NCBI GenBank assembly: GCA_030407085.1
Contig: CM059582.1
Coordinates: forward strand, 72,254,001-72,318,000
Length of the DNA: 64,000 nt
Origin: Trichopria drosophilae
Lineage: Eukaryota; Arthropoda; Insecta; Hymenoptera; Diapriidae
Direction of reading: 5' to 3'
Part shown: one piece after another, positions 1 through 11,350 of the stretch
Numbering within the stretch: position 1 is the first letter of the stretch
Layout of the letters: each line of letters opens with the position of its first letter
The notes under the pieces: model-generated
Database searches by the model: none
What the model saw: only the letters and a program-made list of their open reading frames with translations
Told to the model about the DNA's origin: nothing
Made by a program: the position numbers and the translations under genes

Positions 1-115
1 AGATACAGGCGAGCGCCGGCGGAAAATCTACAATCCATGCGCGTTAATATTTCAAATAAATTTCTGAGGGTCGAATTTTATCAGCAGTATTGCGATATTT
101 ATCGAGGAAGACTGC

Positions 116-182
116 GCAATGGTCGAGTGGTTAAAGCGTTCGCTCGCCGCGTATACTTTTTAGAGTTCACGTACTCGCAGAT
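116..182 (+). repeat. tRNA-like sequence (SINE-type head) in left arm of palindromic repeat
   Basis: The stretch contains a good match to an RNA polymerase III box A (TGGTCGAGTGG followed by TTAAAGCG) and, about 45 bases on, a weak box B-like segment (GAGTTCACGTACTC). A diverged reverse-complement copy lies at 3719-3785. The T-arm match is too poor and the acceptor stem is missing, so I read it as tRNA-derived repeat sequence rather than a working tRNA gene. Confidence 0.5.
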
Positions 183-199
183 GCTTTCTTAACTTTTTT

Positions 200-1195
200 T
201 ATTATTATTATTGTTTTTTTTTTTAATTATTATTACGCATGTGTAATGTAATTTCTTAAATGTCATTTTAATAATTTATTCGAAATTTTTTAAAATACAA
301 TTTTTTAAAGGAATTTTTAATTCTTGAAATATACATTTTAAATCAATTGAAGGTAATTGTTGCAACTTATTTAGGCGAATATAACGTAAAAAGAAATTTA
401 AACGTGTTTTCTTTACTTTTATTTACGCGAATCATTATTATCAGTTACATAAATGATTAGATAAATATATAGATAATAAGTTTTCTAAATTAGTATTAAA
501 GAATAAATCATTTTTAAAAGTTAGAAAAATATCTCCAAAATGTTGTTACTTCTTCTTTATCAGCAAAAAAACCAAAAATAATCGGTAATAATACTTTTTA
601 CCGCTACAAAATGCTGACTAATGTTATGCAAAATGATTTGTCACTGTAATGCAACCATATTCTATTTCCAGTACTTTACATGTTATAACTATTAAATCTA
701 ATTTTTATAAAATTTGTACATAACGTTTACAAAGAATTAATTTTATAACACTTTATAAAGTTTTTATATGAATCCACAAATTTTATACAATTTTGAAAAA
801 ATTCTCCAGATAAGTAATACATTTGTTAAAATTCGTATAAAATTTGTTGGTCTGCATCAAAACATTATATAAACTCTATAAAATGTTTATACAATAATTT
901 CTTTACAATGAAATTACATTTGTACTTGGGAATGAATAAATCTCAATATCTAAAATCTGGGTCGAAGTAATAAGAAAATATTGCCACAATGTTGCTTCTT
1001 CTCTAGCCGCAAAAAATCAAATTAATATCCGCTGATATACAAAATTATTTGTAGTTAAAGCATTTACACGTATTTATTGGCCAATAATTGAATTGTTCAA
1101 AAAATTCTTAAAAATAATTAAAATTAGAAAACACCACAACGACATTAGAACAATAATAATAAAAAGATAACACTTTTTCTAAATTAGTAATTTTC
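200..1195. repeat. AT-rich palindromic repeat, left arm
   Basis: This AT-rich sequence reappears in reverse complement at 1715-2189 and 3556-3830. For example the block near 366-440 pairs with 2110-2195, and the block near 1140-1190 pairs with 1800-1860. It also holds internal near-duplications (530-595 resembles 960-1040). Related copies lie at 3890-4494 and 7206-7383. No reading frame in it looks real. I take it to be part of a foldback-type or composite DNA repeat whose left end lies outside the window. Confidence 0.6.
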
Positions 1196-1198
1196 CTT

Positions 1199-1558
1199 TT
1201 GAAATTCTTCAATAAATTCAACTATAATTTTCAGTCTGAAAAAGTTCGGATACACGAACTTCATCCGCGAAGTGTAAAATTATTTCGATTAATAGATTCC
1301 AACTTTATAAAACCGGAATTTTTAAAAAACGTGAAAGACTTAAATATTAATGATCCACAAATTTTGTTAGAGAAGATTAGTTCCGGACCCGACTGCGATA
1401 AGACCATTCGAAGTTCCTCTGATGTGGAAGAAATTTGCGATACTTTGCTAAATTGTTACAAAATTTTATGCATTAATAGGTTAATGCGACCTCAATTAAT
1501 GATTTTTTTGTTATTTTTTTTAGGGGGGGGGGGGGGGGGCGCCCAGTGCTACCTTTAG
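1199..1558 (+). other. Short open frame between the repeat arms, no recognised product
   Basis: A 119-codon frame starts at a TTG codon between the inverted arms. The first 100 residues have a mixed, protein-like composition, but the end runs into a homopolymeric G tract that gives a glycine run, so the true end cannot be this. I recognise no domain. It could be a remnant of a coding exon carried by the repeat or simply chance. Low confidence. Confidence 0.15.
1523..1539 (+). repeat. Poly-G tract followed by a dispersed repeat fragment
   Basis: Seventeen G residues are followed by a GC-richer stretch (about 1540-1710). The beginning of that stretch (AGTGCTACCTTTAGTTA) closely matches the sequence at 24531-24550, so it is a dispersed repeat fragment, possibly the 5' end of a non-LTR element. 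Confidence 0.4.
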
Positions 1559-1714
1559 TTAGCCCGTGGGGGAAGTGCTGACTTCCAGGTCCTCGTCCTA
1601 CCCCCTGGATAACGTTATTCGTCGCAGCAAGTCTTCAGGAAGCCTTGATACTATGAAAAACGGCAAACGGAAGCGGCCCCAGGTTTGGAGGTACCCGGTT
1701 TGGACTCCTAACTT

Positions 1715-2189
1715 TATAAAGTGTTATAGAATTAATTCTTTGTAAACGCTGTGTACAAATTTTTGTAAAAACTTTACCAAACATTTCTATCACTACTGAT
1801 TTAGAAAATGCGTTATCTTTTTATTATCACTTTCATAAAGTCGTTGTCGTGGCGTTTGTTAATTTCAATTATTTTTAAGCATTTGTTAATATGTCGTTAA
1901 AAGTATTTTATAATCATAACTTTTAAAGTATTGGAAATAATATAATTGCATTAGTGACAAATCATTTTGAATAACAGTAGTTACCATTTTGTCGGCAAAA
2001 AATATTATTACATATTACTTTGATTTTTTGCGGATAAAGAAGAAGCACTTTTGAAAATTCTTTATTCATTACAACTAATTTAGAATTGTTATCTTACAAT
2101 TTCTGTAATTGATGATAATGATTCGCGTAAATGAAAGTAAAGAAAACCCGTTTAAATTTCATTTTGCGTCATAGTCGCCTGAATAAGTT
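1715..2189. repeat. AT-rich palindromic repeat, right arm, first part
   Basis: Reverse-complement matches to the left arm (200-1195) run through this interval, including the TTTACGCGAAT block and the block that holds GACAAATCATTTTG. The arm is cut at 2189 by the solo LTR at 2190-3555 and resumes at 3556. Confidence 0.6.
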
Positions 2190-3555
2190 TGTAAGGGGCT
2201 TGATTGTTTCAATTTATTTTTCTTTCAAAATGGCGACACTTTCGATCAATTTATTCAATAATTACATATATTAGATAAGAAATTATCAGTCATACAACAA
2301 TGGCTAATTTGCCTCGATCCCGATTCGTGCTAACGCAAATGATTCGCGACCGCCTATAATATTACAGAAAAAATAACACTACCGTAGGAAGGGGTTTTAC
2401 GAAAGTACCCTCCTTTCGTCGCACAAACGCACAAATGTCTTCAACGATAATTTACATCCAATTTTAAACAAGAAATTATGCCTATATGCACCCCAGCACG
2501 CATTACGAGCTTTATCATTTACTCGAAATAAAGGTACAATAAAGGGTTCGAAGACTGCGTACTGAATGTGGGATACGACACGATTTATGAAACACTAAAT
2601 CGAACAATCCCCTGCACGATTGGGACTTGGATAGATTAACAAACAATTAAAAATCATTAATTGCTGTAATCTGCACTGCACTACTCTTACCACCTGGTAG
2701 CTGCTGAATGCCCTTGCCTCAAACCTTCGACCTGCACCGATGAAAAACTTCGAGAGTCAATTTCTTCATGTCCAATTCACCAAAAACCAAGGAACTTGAT
2801 TCCAAAACCGCTATTGGTTGAACCCTCGTTCAAAATACTGCAATGCTCGTAACCACGTGACCAGGCACCTCGTCTTCCTTTCCTTGAGACCGATGGCTAA
2901 AGGATTCTTCTTCTCTTTGCCAAAAAAAAAAACAAACACGTGGCGAGTGATCGAATGATCGAATGATCCAATTATCGGCCGACCGTTGGAGATCCAAAGA
3001 CCGGGAGAAATCCAAAGTTCAAAAGTAATCCAAAGTTCGGAAGTAATCCGAAGTTCAAGAGAATAAACTATACAAAAAGCACAAATTCGCACCCATCAAT
3101 AAGGGATCGCGCTATTTAATACAAAAATCCCGACTGGCAACTCACCCCAATTGGGTTTCTTCTTCGAATACGCAGACTTGAATCGCCTTCTCCTAGTCAC
3201 CGCCTCACCAGGTCGAATCCGCAGATTCGCTGCGACCCGGTCGCTTTCCTCCAAGGAAATGAACGAGGTAACAGACCTCCTCGCCTAATTCTGCTCCTCG
3301 TGCCAAATTTCGGGTTGAACTTCCGCCACGAGAACTCGCGAAACGTGTCGACTTGCACCTTTGTCGAGCGCGGTAAACAGTATGGCCTCCCTTTCTTCTC
3401 GGCATACAACCACGCTGCATAGACCGCGCGAGATTCAACGATCCAGCAAATAAGAACAGCTGAATCGACGCCAGCACCACGCCCGCGAAGCTTGATTCAG
3501 GCGCGCGAGATTTAAATTTCATAACGACCGCGAAATTCAAATACGATTCCTCACA
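2190..3555. mobile_element. Solo LTR (1366 bp) of an LTR retrotransposon
   Basis: The segment begins TGTAAGGGG and ends CCTCACA, so it has the TG...CA ends of an LTR with imperfect short inverted ends (TGTAAGG against TGTGAGG). It is flanked by AGTT on both sides (2186-2189 and 3556-3559), or AAGTT if the shared A is counted. Across the junction the palindromic repeat arm is continuous. No gag or pol frame is present inside, as expected for a solo LTR left by recombination. The superfamily cannot be fixed from the LTR alone; BEL/Pao or Gypsy fits the 4-5-bp duplication. Confidence 0.75.
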
Positions 3556-3885
3556 AGTTATAACAAATGCCTTCAGTTGAGTTATAGAGTATATTTCAAG
3601 AATTTAAAATTCATTTAAAATATTAAATTTTAAAAATAAGAAAGAAATAATTATTTTTAATAAATTACAATGTATGTATAATAATGAAAAAAAAAAAAAA
3701 AAGGATAAAAGAGCATCTGCGAGTAAGCGAACTCCACAAGTTTTGCGTGACAGTCAAACGCTTTAACCACTTGGCTAATACGATCTTTTTCACGTGTTTG
3801 TAGTAATGCCGTTGATAAACTGCTGCCCGCGGGAATTTATTTAATTTGATTTTTCGCTGATTAAGGATGAGTAAAAGCATTTTCA
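3556..3885. repeat. AT-rich palindromic repeat, right arm, second part
   Basis: Continuation of the reverse-complement match after the solo LTR. 3556-3680 mirrors about 230-365, and 3719-3850 mirrors about 60-182 including the tRNA-like sequence. This continuity proves that 2190-3555 is a later insertion. Confidence 0.55.
3719..3785 (-). repeat. tRNA-like sequence in right arm of palindromic repeat
   Basis: Read on the minus strand, it has a box A-like TAGCCAAGTGG followed by TTAAAGCG, then a weak box B-like GAGTTCGCTTACTC. It is the mirror copy of 116-182. It is probably a decayed tRNA-derived SINE head, not a functional tRNA, because the stems do not close. Confidence 0.5.
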
Positions 3886-3889
3886 CAAT

Positions 3890-4498
3890 ATTTTCTTGTG
3901 TGTATAGAAAATGATTTATTTTTACTACTAATTTAGAAAATGTTTTATCTTCTTATTATTATTTTTCTAATGTCGTTGTAGTGTTTTTTAATTTTCATGA
4001 TTTTTAAGCACTTTTTTTAAAACTTCATGAACAACAATTCAAGTGCAAGTCGACTAATGTATCGACTAATAATACATTAGTATCGACTAATGTGTTATTA
4101 CAAATTAATATGATTTTTTTGCGTATAAAGAAGAAGTAATAACGTTGTGGCAATATTTTCCTAGCTAAAGATAATGATTTATTCATTACAAATGTTTGAT
4201 AAAATTTCGTTTATTATAAAAATAATTCTATAACCATTTTATACAATTTCTATAATATTTTAATATGGGTCTACAAATTTTATATGAATTTAAAAGAATA
4301 TGTTACTTATCTGCATATAGGATTTTAGCGAAATTGTAACAAATTTGTGGATCCATATACAAACTTTTTAAAATGTTTATAAATAAATTCTTTATGAACG
4401 CTGCATAAATATTTTATAGAAATTTTATAAAAACTTTATCAAATATTTTTACCTCGGTCACTACTAATTTAGAAAATGTATTATCTTTTCATTACTTT
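3890..4498. repeat. Further copy of the AT-rich repeat, interrupted by the long LTR
   Basis: The sequence resembles the repeat at 1790-2060 (CTAATTTAGAAAATG, then CTAATGTCGTTGTAG in place of ATAAAGTCGTTGTCG) and the blocks around 700-1050. It stops at 4498, where the 2.7-kb LTR begins, and picks up again at 7206 with the motif TTTCATAAAGTCGTTGTCG. Confidence 0.55.
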
Positions 4499-7205
4499 TG
4501 TTACGCTCGAACCCGGGGTACTTTTACGAGTACTCTGGATACTTACGCGAAAGGGCGGTCGACCTTAAGGTCGACTCTGGGTTCTGGTGAACGGAGGTGG
4601 CTGCGCTAAGGAAAGAGGGTCTGAGAAATGAAACAAACAACTTTTAATATATTGTCATAATAATTTTTTTTTTTTTTTGAGGAAGTAAGGAAATACATGA
4701 AGGAATTGAATGGAGGAAAATCAGAGGGGCGGCAACGGCGGGCGGCTGGTTGTGATGCCTGGTCAGGAGTCGACACCGGAAAACTGTGTGACTGAAAACG
4801 AGAACACCACATAAAAATAGTGACCCTAAATGTTATCGTTAGTAGGGGGTAAGGATGAGGAAAAGATAAGGATAAAAAAAAACTATACTTATATTAATGA
4901 ATACCGACCTAATAAAAAAAATGATTATTTTATATAAAAAAACAAATAATAATTGAGGGTTGATTTTAATTCCTAACAGCCCTACTGATGCTCGTGGCTT
5001 GATCGAGTTTTCATTCAAAGAATGATCTCGATTCAAGTCGCTAGTATCCCTAATAAAAAAAAATTATCCCTAAGGTGTTAATCTCTTGTTTGGTGTAAAA
5101 AAAAAATATTAAAAGAGATTAACACGTTCGTCTCATTAAAAGATTAAAAAAATATAAAAAAATATTAATTCTTTAATTTGTTGCCGTAGCAACTCGTCTC
5201 CTTTCGGGCAATAAAAAACAGGGAAGGATATGTTAATTAGGATTTAATAAAATTAACTCACTTTTTTTGTTGTTGGCTGATGGTTTCTCAATCCTCTGAA
5301 CTGTGTCGACTGGACGAACTCCTCCAAAGTAGGCCGGGTTCAAGTCGTGGATTCCTCGTGAGGGAGCTTTGATGATCTCCTTGAATCGGCACTGCGATCC
5401 CAACAGGAATGGTGTATGCAGCGACCCGACGTAAAATTCCGAGTCGAAAGTTTACGCGGCGACCCGACGCTGGACTTAGAGTTCAGGGTTTACGCGGCGA
5501 CCCGACGTGTGACTTAGAGTTCAGGGTTTACGCGGCGACCCGACGTCAGACTTAGAGTTCAGGGTTTACGCGGCGACCCGACGTCAAACTTAGAGTTGCC
5601 AACACGGATTGGGAACCAAAAACAGCTTGCCGTTACCTTGATTTGGTCGAGGAAGACTTCGGACGTTCAGACCGAAGGGGAGATGAGACGAGGAAGATAT
5701 TCCGACGTTCAGACGGAAATATCAGAAAAGGAATCGTGCGAAGCTGAACAAGTCGCTCTCGTCACGAAATGTGGAAAATTTGGAAAAGGAAAAGATATTC
5801 GGACGTTCAGACCGAATAACTTGTTTTTTGGGCAAGAGATGGTTTGGTAAAAAGCGAGAAGCTGGACGAACCGCTTGCAATCGCTAAGAAAGGTTTTTTT
5901 TTAGGGAAGGTCGATTTCAGAGGTATCAGGCAGAGTGATGGCGGTGCTGGAAGGAGCTCTTTTTATACTCGATGCCTTGGTCATAAAAGTGCAGTCGAGT
6001 CGGAAAAGTGGGGTGACATTTTTTATGGCGTGAAAATTGTACAATTTTTGTAAGAAACTTATAAACTATTGTTACGACATGTATGGTTTTTATGTTGACG
6101 CAAAATGTGTTATAATACGATGACAATAATTAGTACAAACTTGAACGGAAGTTGTAGCATGAGTTTAACAAAAGTTATTAATAAAAAAGGAATTTTGTAT
6201 CAACTATTTATATTAATTTTTCTTAAATGTTTTATCCGAGTGAAAAATACTAGGTATAGACGTTAGAAATATATTTTAAGTTATTAAAATATATTTCTAA
6301 TTTATGTGAACATTTTTAATTGTTCTTTTTAATGTTAATTATTAGTTTTAATTATTTGTTTCTATACATATTCATTCAAGTGTTGTACTAATTTTACAGG
6401 AAGACAGTTGAGTGTATTTTAATTTTATTAAAATGTTATTCTTTTTAAATAATTTAATAATTTATAAAAATAGCATTGTGCTTTGTTATACCAATATTTG
6501 ACAGTTTTTTTTAGTAGTTGTAAAGAGAAAGGTGAAGGAGAAAATTATTGTTTGTAACTTTATTTATCAACTTGGTAAAACTTAATATTATTTATCGAAT
6601 TTGTAATGTAAAATAATGAAAAGCATATGGCAGTCGGTTGGGTTTTTTCCAGTACCACCGTGTATAAGCGGATGTTTATTTTTCCCAATCTAATCTTTTT
6701 ATATATTTTTATGACTAGGGTCGGACTATCGTGGGCCATGTGCACATTTTCAGAGTTTCTTGTAGAATTTAGAAAAAGGAAAAGTTTTATTAAAAAAAAA
6801 ATATTATGAAGATTGTTCAGAAAAATATTATTTTAATAAAAATGTATTAAGAATAAAAATAATAAAAATAATAAAAATAGTTTTTTTGTATAATTTTTAG
6901 ATTTTCTTGATAGTTTAAAGTTTGTTGGTAATGGCGGAATCCTGCTTATTCACTGAGAATGGGGAAAACTTGCTTTTCCGACTTTTACATTTTTTTAGTG
7001 GGATCGGATTATCTTGAGAGAAGCTCGAGTTCGGGCGGTTAGGGTTTCCTTATTTGTACCCTTCGAGATCGGTAGGGTAGTGTTCTTTATTGCTAAAAAT
7101 TGTTATCGGTATAACTAAGCAACGTAGCTCCGATTATGTTTTGTGGATTTCTTAAAAGATGGAGTTAAATAAATGGATGGTATTGCTGTTACGTGGGACG
7201 TAACA
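4499..7205 (-). mobile_element. Long solo LTR (2707 bp), copy 1
   Basis: The element begins TGTTACG and ends CGTAACA, a perfect 7-bp inverted end with TG...CA. It is flanked by CTTT (4495-4498 and 7206-7209; ACTTT if the shared A is counted) and it splits the AT-rich repeat. A second copy occurs at 42429-49880. That copy has a purine-rich tract just outside its right end, so in element orientation the LTR reads on the minus strand, beginning TGTTACGTCCC. It is long for an LTR and has no credible frame. The polypurine tract favours an LTR over a DNA transposon. Gypsy is my best guess for the superfamily, unproven. Confidence 0.7.
5418..5597 (+). repeat. 38-bp tandem repeat inside long LTR copy 1 (about 4.7 units)
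   Basis: The unit starts GCGGCGACCCGACG and ends AGGGTTTAC and is 38 bp long. Nearly five consecutive units are visible with small differences. The related LTR copy 2 has only a single unit-like segment near 45183-45215, so the array expanded in copy 1 or contracted in copy 2. Confidence 0.8.
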
Positions 7206-7385
7206 CTTTCATAAAGTCGTTGTCGTGGTGTTTGTTAATTTCAATTATTTCTAAGCATTTGTTAATGCTTTGTTAAAAAGATTTAATCGTTATCACATTT
7301 AAAGTACTGGAAGTAGAATAATTGCATTATAGTGACAAATCATTTTGCATAACATAGGTCAGCATTTAGTAGCGGTAAAAAGTAA
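7206..7385. repeat. Continuation of AT-rich repeat after the long LTR
   Basis: It matches 1828-2000 closely (TTTCATAAAGTCGTTGTCG, then GACAAATCATTTTG) and is the reverse complement of about 595-665. It ends at GTAGCGGTAAAAAGTA, where a non-LTR fragment is inserted. Confidence 0.6.
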
Positions 7386-7553
7386 TGTAATGTATTTATT
7401 TAATGTTTCACACATAAGTGATTACATGACTTCCGGTTATTTACATCTCTACTTCTACAATTTTTATTTACATTCTATTATATTTTGTTAATTTTTCTTC
7501 TCTCCTCTATTCTATGACTTTTTTACATTCTTCGGTATTTTACTAATACTGCT

Positions 7554-7590
<37 letters not shown>

Positions 7591-8530
7591 CTCACTCTCT
7601 CTATTTTCTTGAACCATTCATATCCTCTGCCATCTTCATTCAACACATCATTTACACCCCCCTTCCATCCCTCTATCGCATTACATTCTTTCTCAATACG
7701 CTCTAAACTTTCTCTAGTTTCTTCACATATCCTGCACTTCATCTCTCTCTCATCTCTCCAGTATTGATTTATTCGCTCTTCATTTCCGCACCTCCATCTA
7801 GCAATAGTTTTTATTTTCTTCCCTTCCCTTTTTTTTACTATTTCTAATGTATGTTGGGATATCCCTTACCCATACCCTTTGATATCTTTGACACGACTTC
7901 GACTGTTTTATCAACCCCCACCTTTCTTGTGTATCAATTTCCTTATCTTTTTCCCCCATCCATTCCCATTTACTCTCCCCTAAATGTTCAATCGCATCTT
8001 CACTTACTCCGCATCTCTATAAGTAACTCTTTCTCTCGACACTCTGTTTTGTCCATTCAGTCTCTTGCTTTTCTCTCTCGTCTTTCTTTCTTTCCTTCCA
8101 ACATTCCCTCCCTATATTACTAATTTCCCCCTTTCCTAACTTTTCATCATATTTTCCAGTCCTTCCCCCTGTTTCTACTCTAATTTTCACCCTTCAGCTC
8201 TTCTCTGGCTATGTATCCCGGCGTACTTTTATCTAACCCTAATATCCACCTTACATATCTCTCTTGCATACTTTCTATTTCTTTCCATTCTCTGTACCCC
8301 CAAATTTCTACCCCATACAGTAATATACTTTTAATTAAACTATCAAATAATTTTATTCTCCAGTTTACCTCGCCATTAAACCTCTTCTCTCCTGTACTCC
8401 ATACCCATCCCATTGCTATTTTTGCCTTCCTGACCCTATCTTTTATGTGACTTTCTTCCCCATTATTGCTTTTCAAGATGTACCCTAAATATTTTATTTC
8501 TTTAACCTCTTCTAATTTACCATCCCCCCA
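7386..8530 (-). pseudogene. 5'-truncated non-LTR retrotransposon fragment (C-terminal part of ORF2)
   Basis: On the minus strand, 8180-8476 encodes a segment with LLYGVEIWGYREWKEIE and RYVRWILGLDKSTPGYI. These are the conserved features that follow the reverse transcriptase palm in insect non-LTR elements of the Jockey/I type. The frame is then lost, and 7512-7742 encodes a C-terminal segment (MKCRICEETRESLERI). A (CT)n run at about 7557-7590 sits inside the former coding sequence and translates as an RE repeat. The 3' end at the left shows ATTAC-type repeats (TAATGTAATG on the plus strand). Catalytic residues are absent, so the copy is dead. Confidence 0.65.
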
Positions 8531-8546
8531 CCACGGACGAAAAACG

Positions 8547-8632
8547 AACAGTTAAAAAGCCGACGTAACAGAGAAAATAACTTGTCCGACTGTACTGTTT
8601 TTCTCTGTCGGCTTTCTGATTTGTCAGTTTTT
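8547..8632. repeat. Imperfect inverted repeat (hairpin)
   Basis: AAAAAGCCGAC with AGAGAAAA on the left arm pairs with TTTTTCTCTGTCGGCTTT on the right. It may be a small foldback element or the edge of the preceding insertion. Confidence 0.4.
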
Positions 8633-8639
8633 GACTCTC

Positions 8640-10200
8640 ACCCATAAATTGTAGACACCGAAAATAAAATTAGCCACTTTTTACAATTATTAATCTTCAT
8701 AAATACTGGATAAAATTATTATAACCACATACTTAAATCAGGCCGTGTACTAGTAGAAATTCTACTTTTGTAAATATTGTAACGGGTATAAGCCCATAAA
8801 AACATGTAAACCTCAATAAAGATTATATTACATTACAAGAATATCAAACCCAATTTGTAAATATGTAAATCGTTGTCAGTGCACGAAATTCAATTTTCGC
8901 GGGGCTGACTGCTAGCGCTCTGTCCCCCTGCGTGACCCCTCAGGAGACGGCCACCACTACTGCAGGCTTTGGCGTCGACTAACTCGTCACAACTTTTACA
9001 AAATACGGCACGAGATTTGCATAAAAAATAATAAATGAGGGCTTGAAAGAAAGGGCTTACTGTAAGGATTATGGGGAAACTTCGTTTTCCCAGATCAGTG
9101 CAACATCAAAATTGTATTTGATTATTGAAAGAGTCGTCTGAGATCCGTAACAAGCATGTTCAATTTTCAACGTTTTATTTTGACAATGAAAAAAAATGTT
9201 ACACCCTCCGACTAAATTTCCCCAAAATTCTCAAGTATTAATCTTCATAATTGACTGCATGAAATTATTATATCCCTGTAATTTCAAACCTAATTTGCAA
9301 AAGTGTAAATCATTGTCAGCGCGCGAGGTTTGAGTTTTGCGGGGCTGACTGCTAGCGCTCGGTACCCTTGCGCGACCTCCCCACCAGACGGCCGCCATTA
9401 CAGCAGGCTTTGGGGTCGTCTAACTCGTTACGACTTTTACAAAATACGATTCGAGATTGGGATGAAAAATAATAAATGAGGGCTTGAAAGAAAGGGCTTA
9501 ATATAAGGATTATGGGGAAAGTTCATTCTATCGTACTACTGCAGTATCAGAATTGCATTTGTTTACTAAAGAGACATCAGAGATACACGTTATTTTTATG
9601 TTGAAAAAAAATATTGTATTCTTAGATTGAGTTTCCCCATTATTCGCAACTATTAATCTTCATAAATGACTGTATAAAATTATGATAATCCTGGAATTGC
9701 AAACGCAATTTGTAAAAATGTAAATCATCCTCAGCGCATGATGTTCTATATTCGCGCGGTAGACCGGTGGCGCGCTATGCCTTTCTGCCGAATATCGCGG
9801 AACTATGTTTCTGAGACTTGACAGCCAAGGACGCCGCCATTATAGTCGGCTCTCACCTCGCTGCTCTTTTACAAACTACGGCTCGAAATCGGGATTAAAA
9901 GTAATAAGCAAGGGTTTAAAAAATTTGTCTTGCCATCAAGATTGTGGGGAAACTTCATTTTCTGGGGTTAGTTCAGTATAAACGATGTAATTAATGCTTA
10001 AATGAATGCTCCGAAATGCCTATAAAAAAGGTCAACTTTCAACATTTTATTCTGACGCGAAAAAAAATTCTACGCTCTCACACGAAGTTTCCCCACAAAA
10101 TACAAACATTTTACTTTAATAACATATGCATTTCATCGTTGTAATATTAAAATTGAGGCCGTAGTTTGTGAAAGTAAATCACTTCCGGGTTGGAAGTTCC
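8640..10200 (+). repeat. Degenerate tandem array of a ~430-bp unit (about 3.5 copies)
   Basis: Recurring landmarks in the same order mark the units. ATTAATCTTCATAA occurs near 8690, 9238 and 9652. GTAAATCATT-type sequence is followed by GGGGCTGACTGCTAGCGCT near 8899 and 9342. ATGAGGGCTTGAAAGAAAGG occurs near 9036 and 9475, with a diverged form near 9905. GGGGAAACTT occurs near 9072 and 9957. Spacing between equivalent landmarks is about 420-440 bp. No frame runs through the units. They look like an old satellite-like array. Confidence 0.65.
8727..8838 (+). mobile_element. Short 3'-end fragment of a non-LTR element inside the first 430-bp unit
   Basis: Relative to the other units, about 110 bp are extra here. 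They contain GTAACGGGTATAAGCCCATA and finish with AATAAAGATTATATTACATTAC, a polyadenylation signal followed by ATTAC repeats. The fragment at 7386-8530 shows a comparable ATTAC-type terminus on the opposite strand. A severely 5'-truncated retrotransposon or SINE explains this. Confidence 0.5.
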
Positions 10201-11350
10201 AAAACGGCCATAGATGGCGTGACCGATCCACTTGAGAGCACCCTTAATGACGAGCAAGAGTCAATTTTGACGCACATTTTATTCTAAACGTGATAATGAA
10301 AAGTCTGACGTGCAGTCTGCAAATCTTGTCAATATGTACGTGTTATAATATTAAAAAATTATACAATTGAACGTAATGATAGAGATACGCGTGTTAAATT
10401 ATTCATTTAATTGCATATTCATACTTTTGTCACCAACATTTTTAAAACACCGCAATTAAGCTTGTTTTAGTAAAATTGTATAATAATCGTATATATTAAA
10501 TTGTTTCATTATCTACGAAAAAATTGTTGAATATTTACTCTCTTATATGAGAAAATATTCAATAATTATTAAAAGTGTGTTTGTGCACCGATGTGTTTGG
10601 ACTGTCGAAAAGAAACATGAAGTAAGATAGAAGCTTTACATACAGGTCATTGAGAATTTTTCACTTTTTCTTTCAAAATGACTAATGTTTTACGGAATCA
10701 CATTTAAATAAAATTAATCTATGCATGTCTTCATGTTGAATTGTTGCTTAGCCTTTTATTTAATATACTTTAGCAATCTTGTTAAGTGATAATGTATGAA
10801 AACATCAGTTCTATAAACGATTCAATATTAATAATAATAATAATATGAAATTTTAGTGCATGATGTGAAAAAAAAAGAAGTTTTTAAAGGTTAATTTATT
10901 ACTATGAAAATGATTTATTGATACAATGACTTGTGTCTTTTTGTATTACACTAGGTGTGATGGATAGGAGGACATTCTCCTTATGGCAATATATTTAACA
11001 AAATACCGACATATACCAATAGTATTCGTACGTGAATAACTTAGTTAAGTAATTAAGATTGCAATGTGGAAGTAACAAAAATCTGTCAAATATAACAAGG
11101 TTTCGTGCGGTGTCAATCTCCAAATCATTATTGTAAACGGAATTAAATAGTCATGTCGGTTACGCTACATACAATTTCGAATCAAGAGGTATACCATTCG
11201 TTAGTATTAAAATACATTTACGCTTGTACTTATTGGGTTTTCAGAATGAATTTCATTCCATAGTCGTGTGAATGTTATAACACAAGAATGTGCATACGAC
11301 TCGATTTGATGTAAGAGTATTCGTATAGATGCAACAAATCGGTAGCTAAT
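10201..11350. other. No recognisable gene
   Basis: AT-rich intergenic-type sequence with many stops in all frames and one short (TAA)n run near 10833-10845. I see no motif to annotate. Confidence 0.5.

Noticed and set aside
4839..5036. Hydrophobic 65-codon minus-strand frame
   Set aside because: It falls in AT-rich LTR sequence. Hydrophobicity is expected from T-rich codons and there is no support from copy 2.
4499..7205. DNA transposon with 7-bp terminal inverted repeat
   Set aside because: Considered because of the perfect inverted ends. The TG...CA termini and the polypurine tract beside copy 2 favour an LTR, although this is not proven.
8547..10200. CRISPR-like array
   Set aside because: The unit is about 430 bp and degenerate with no short repeat-spacer pattern, in an animal genome.
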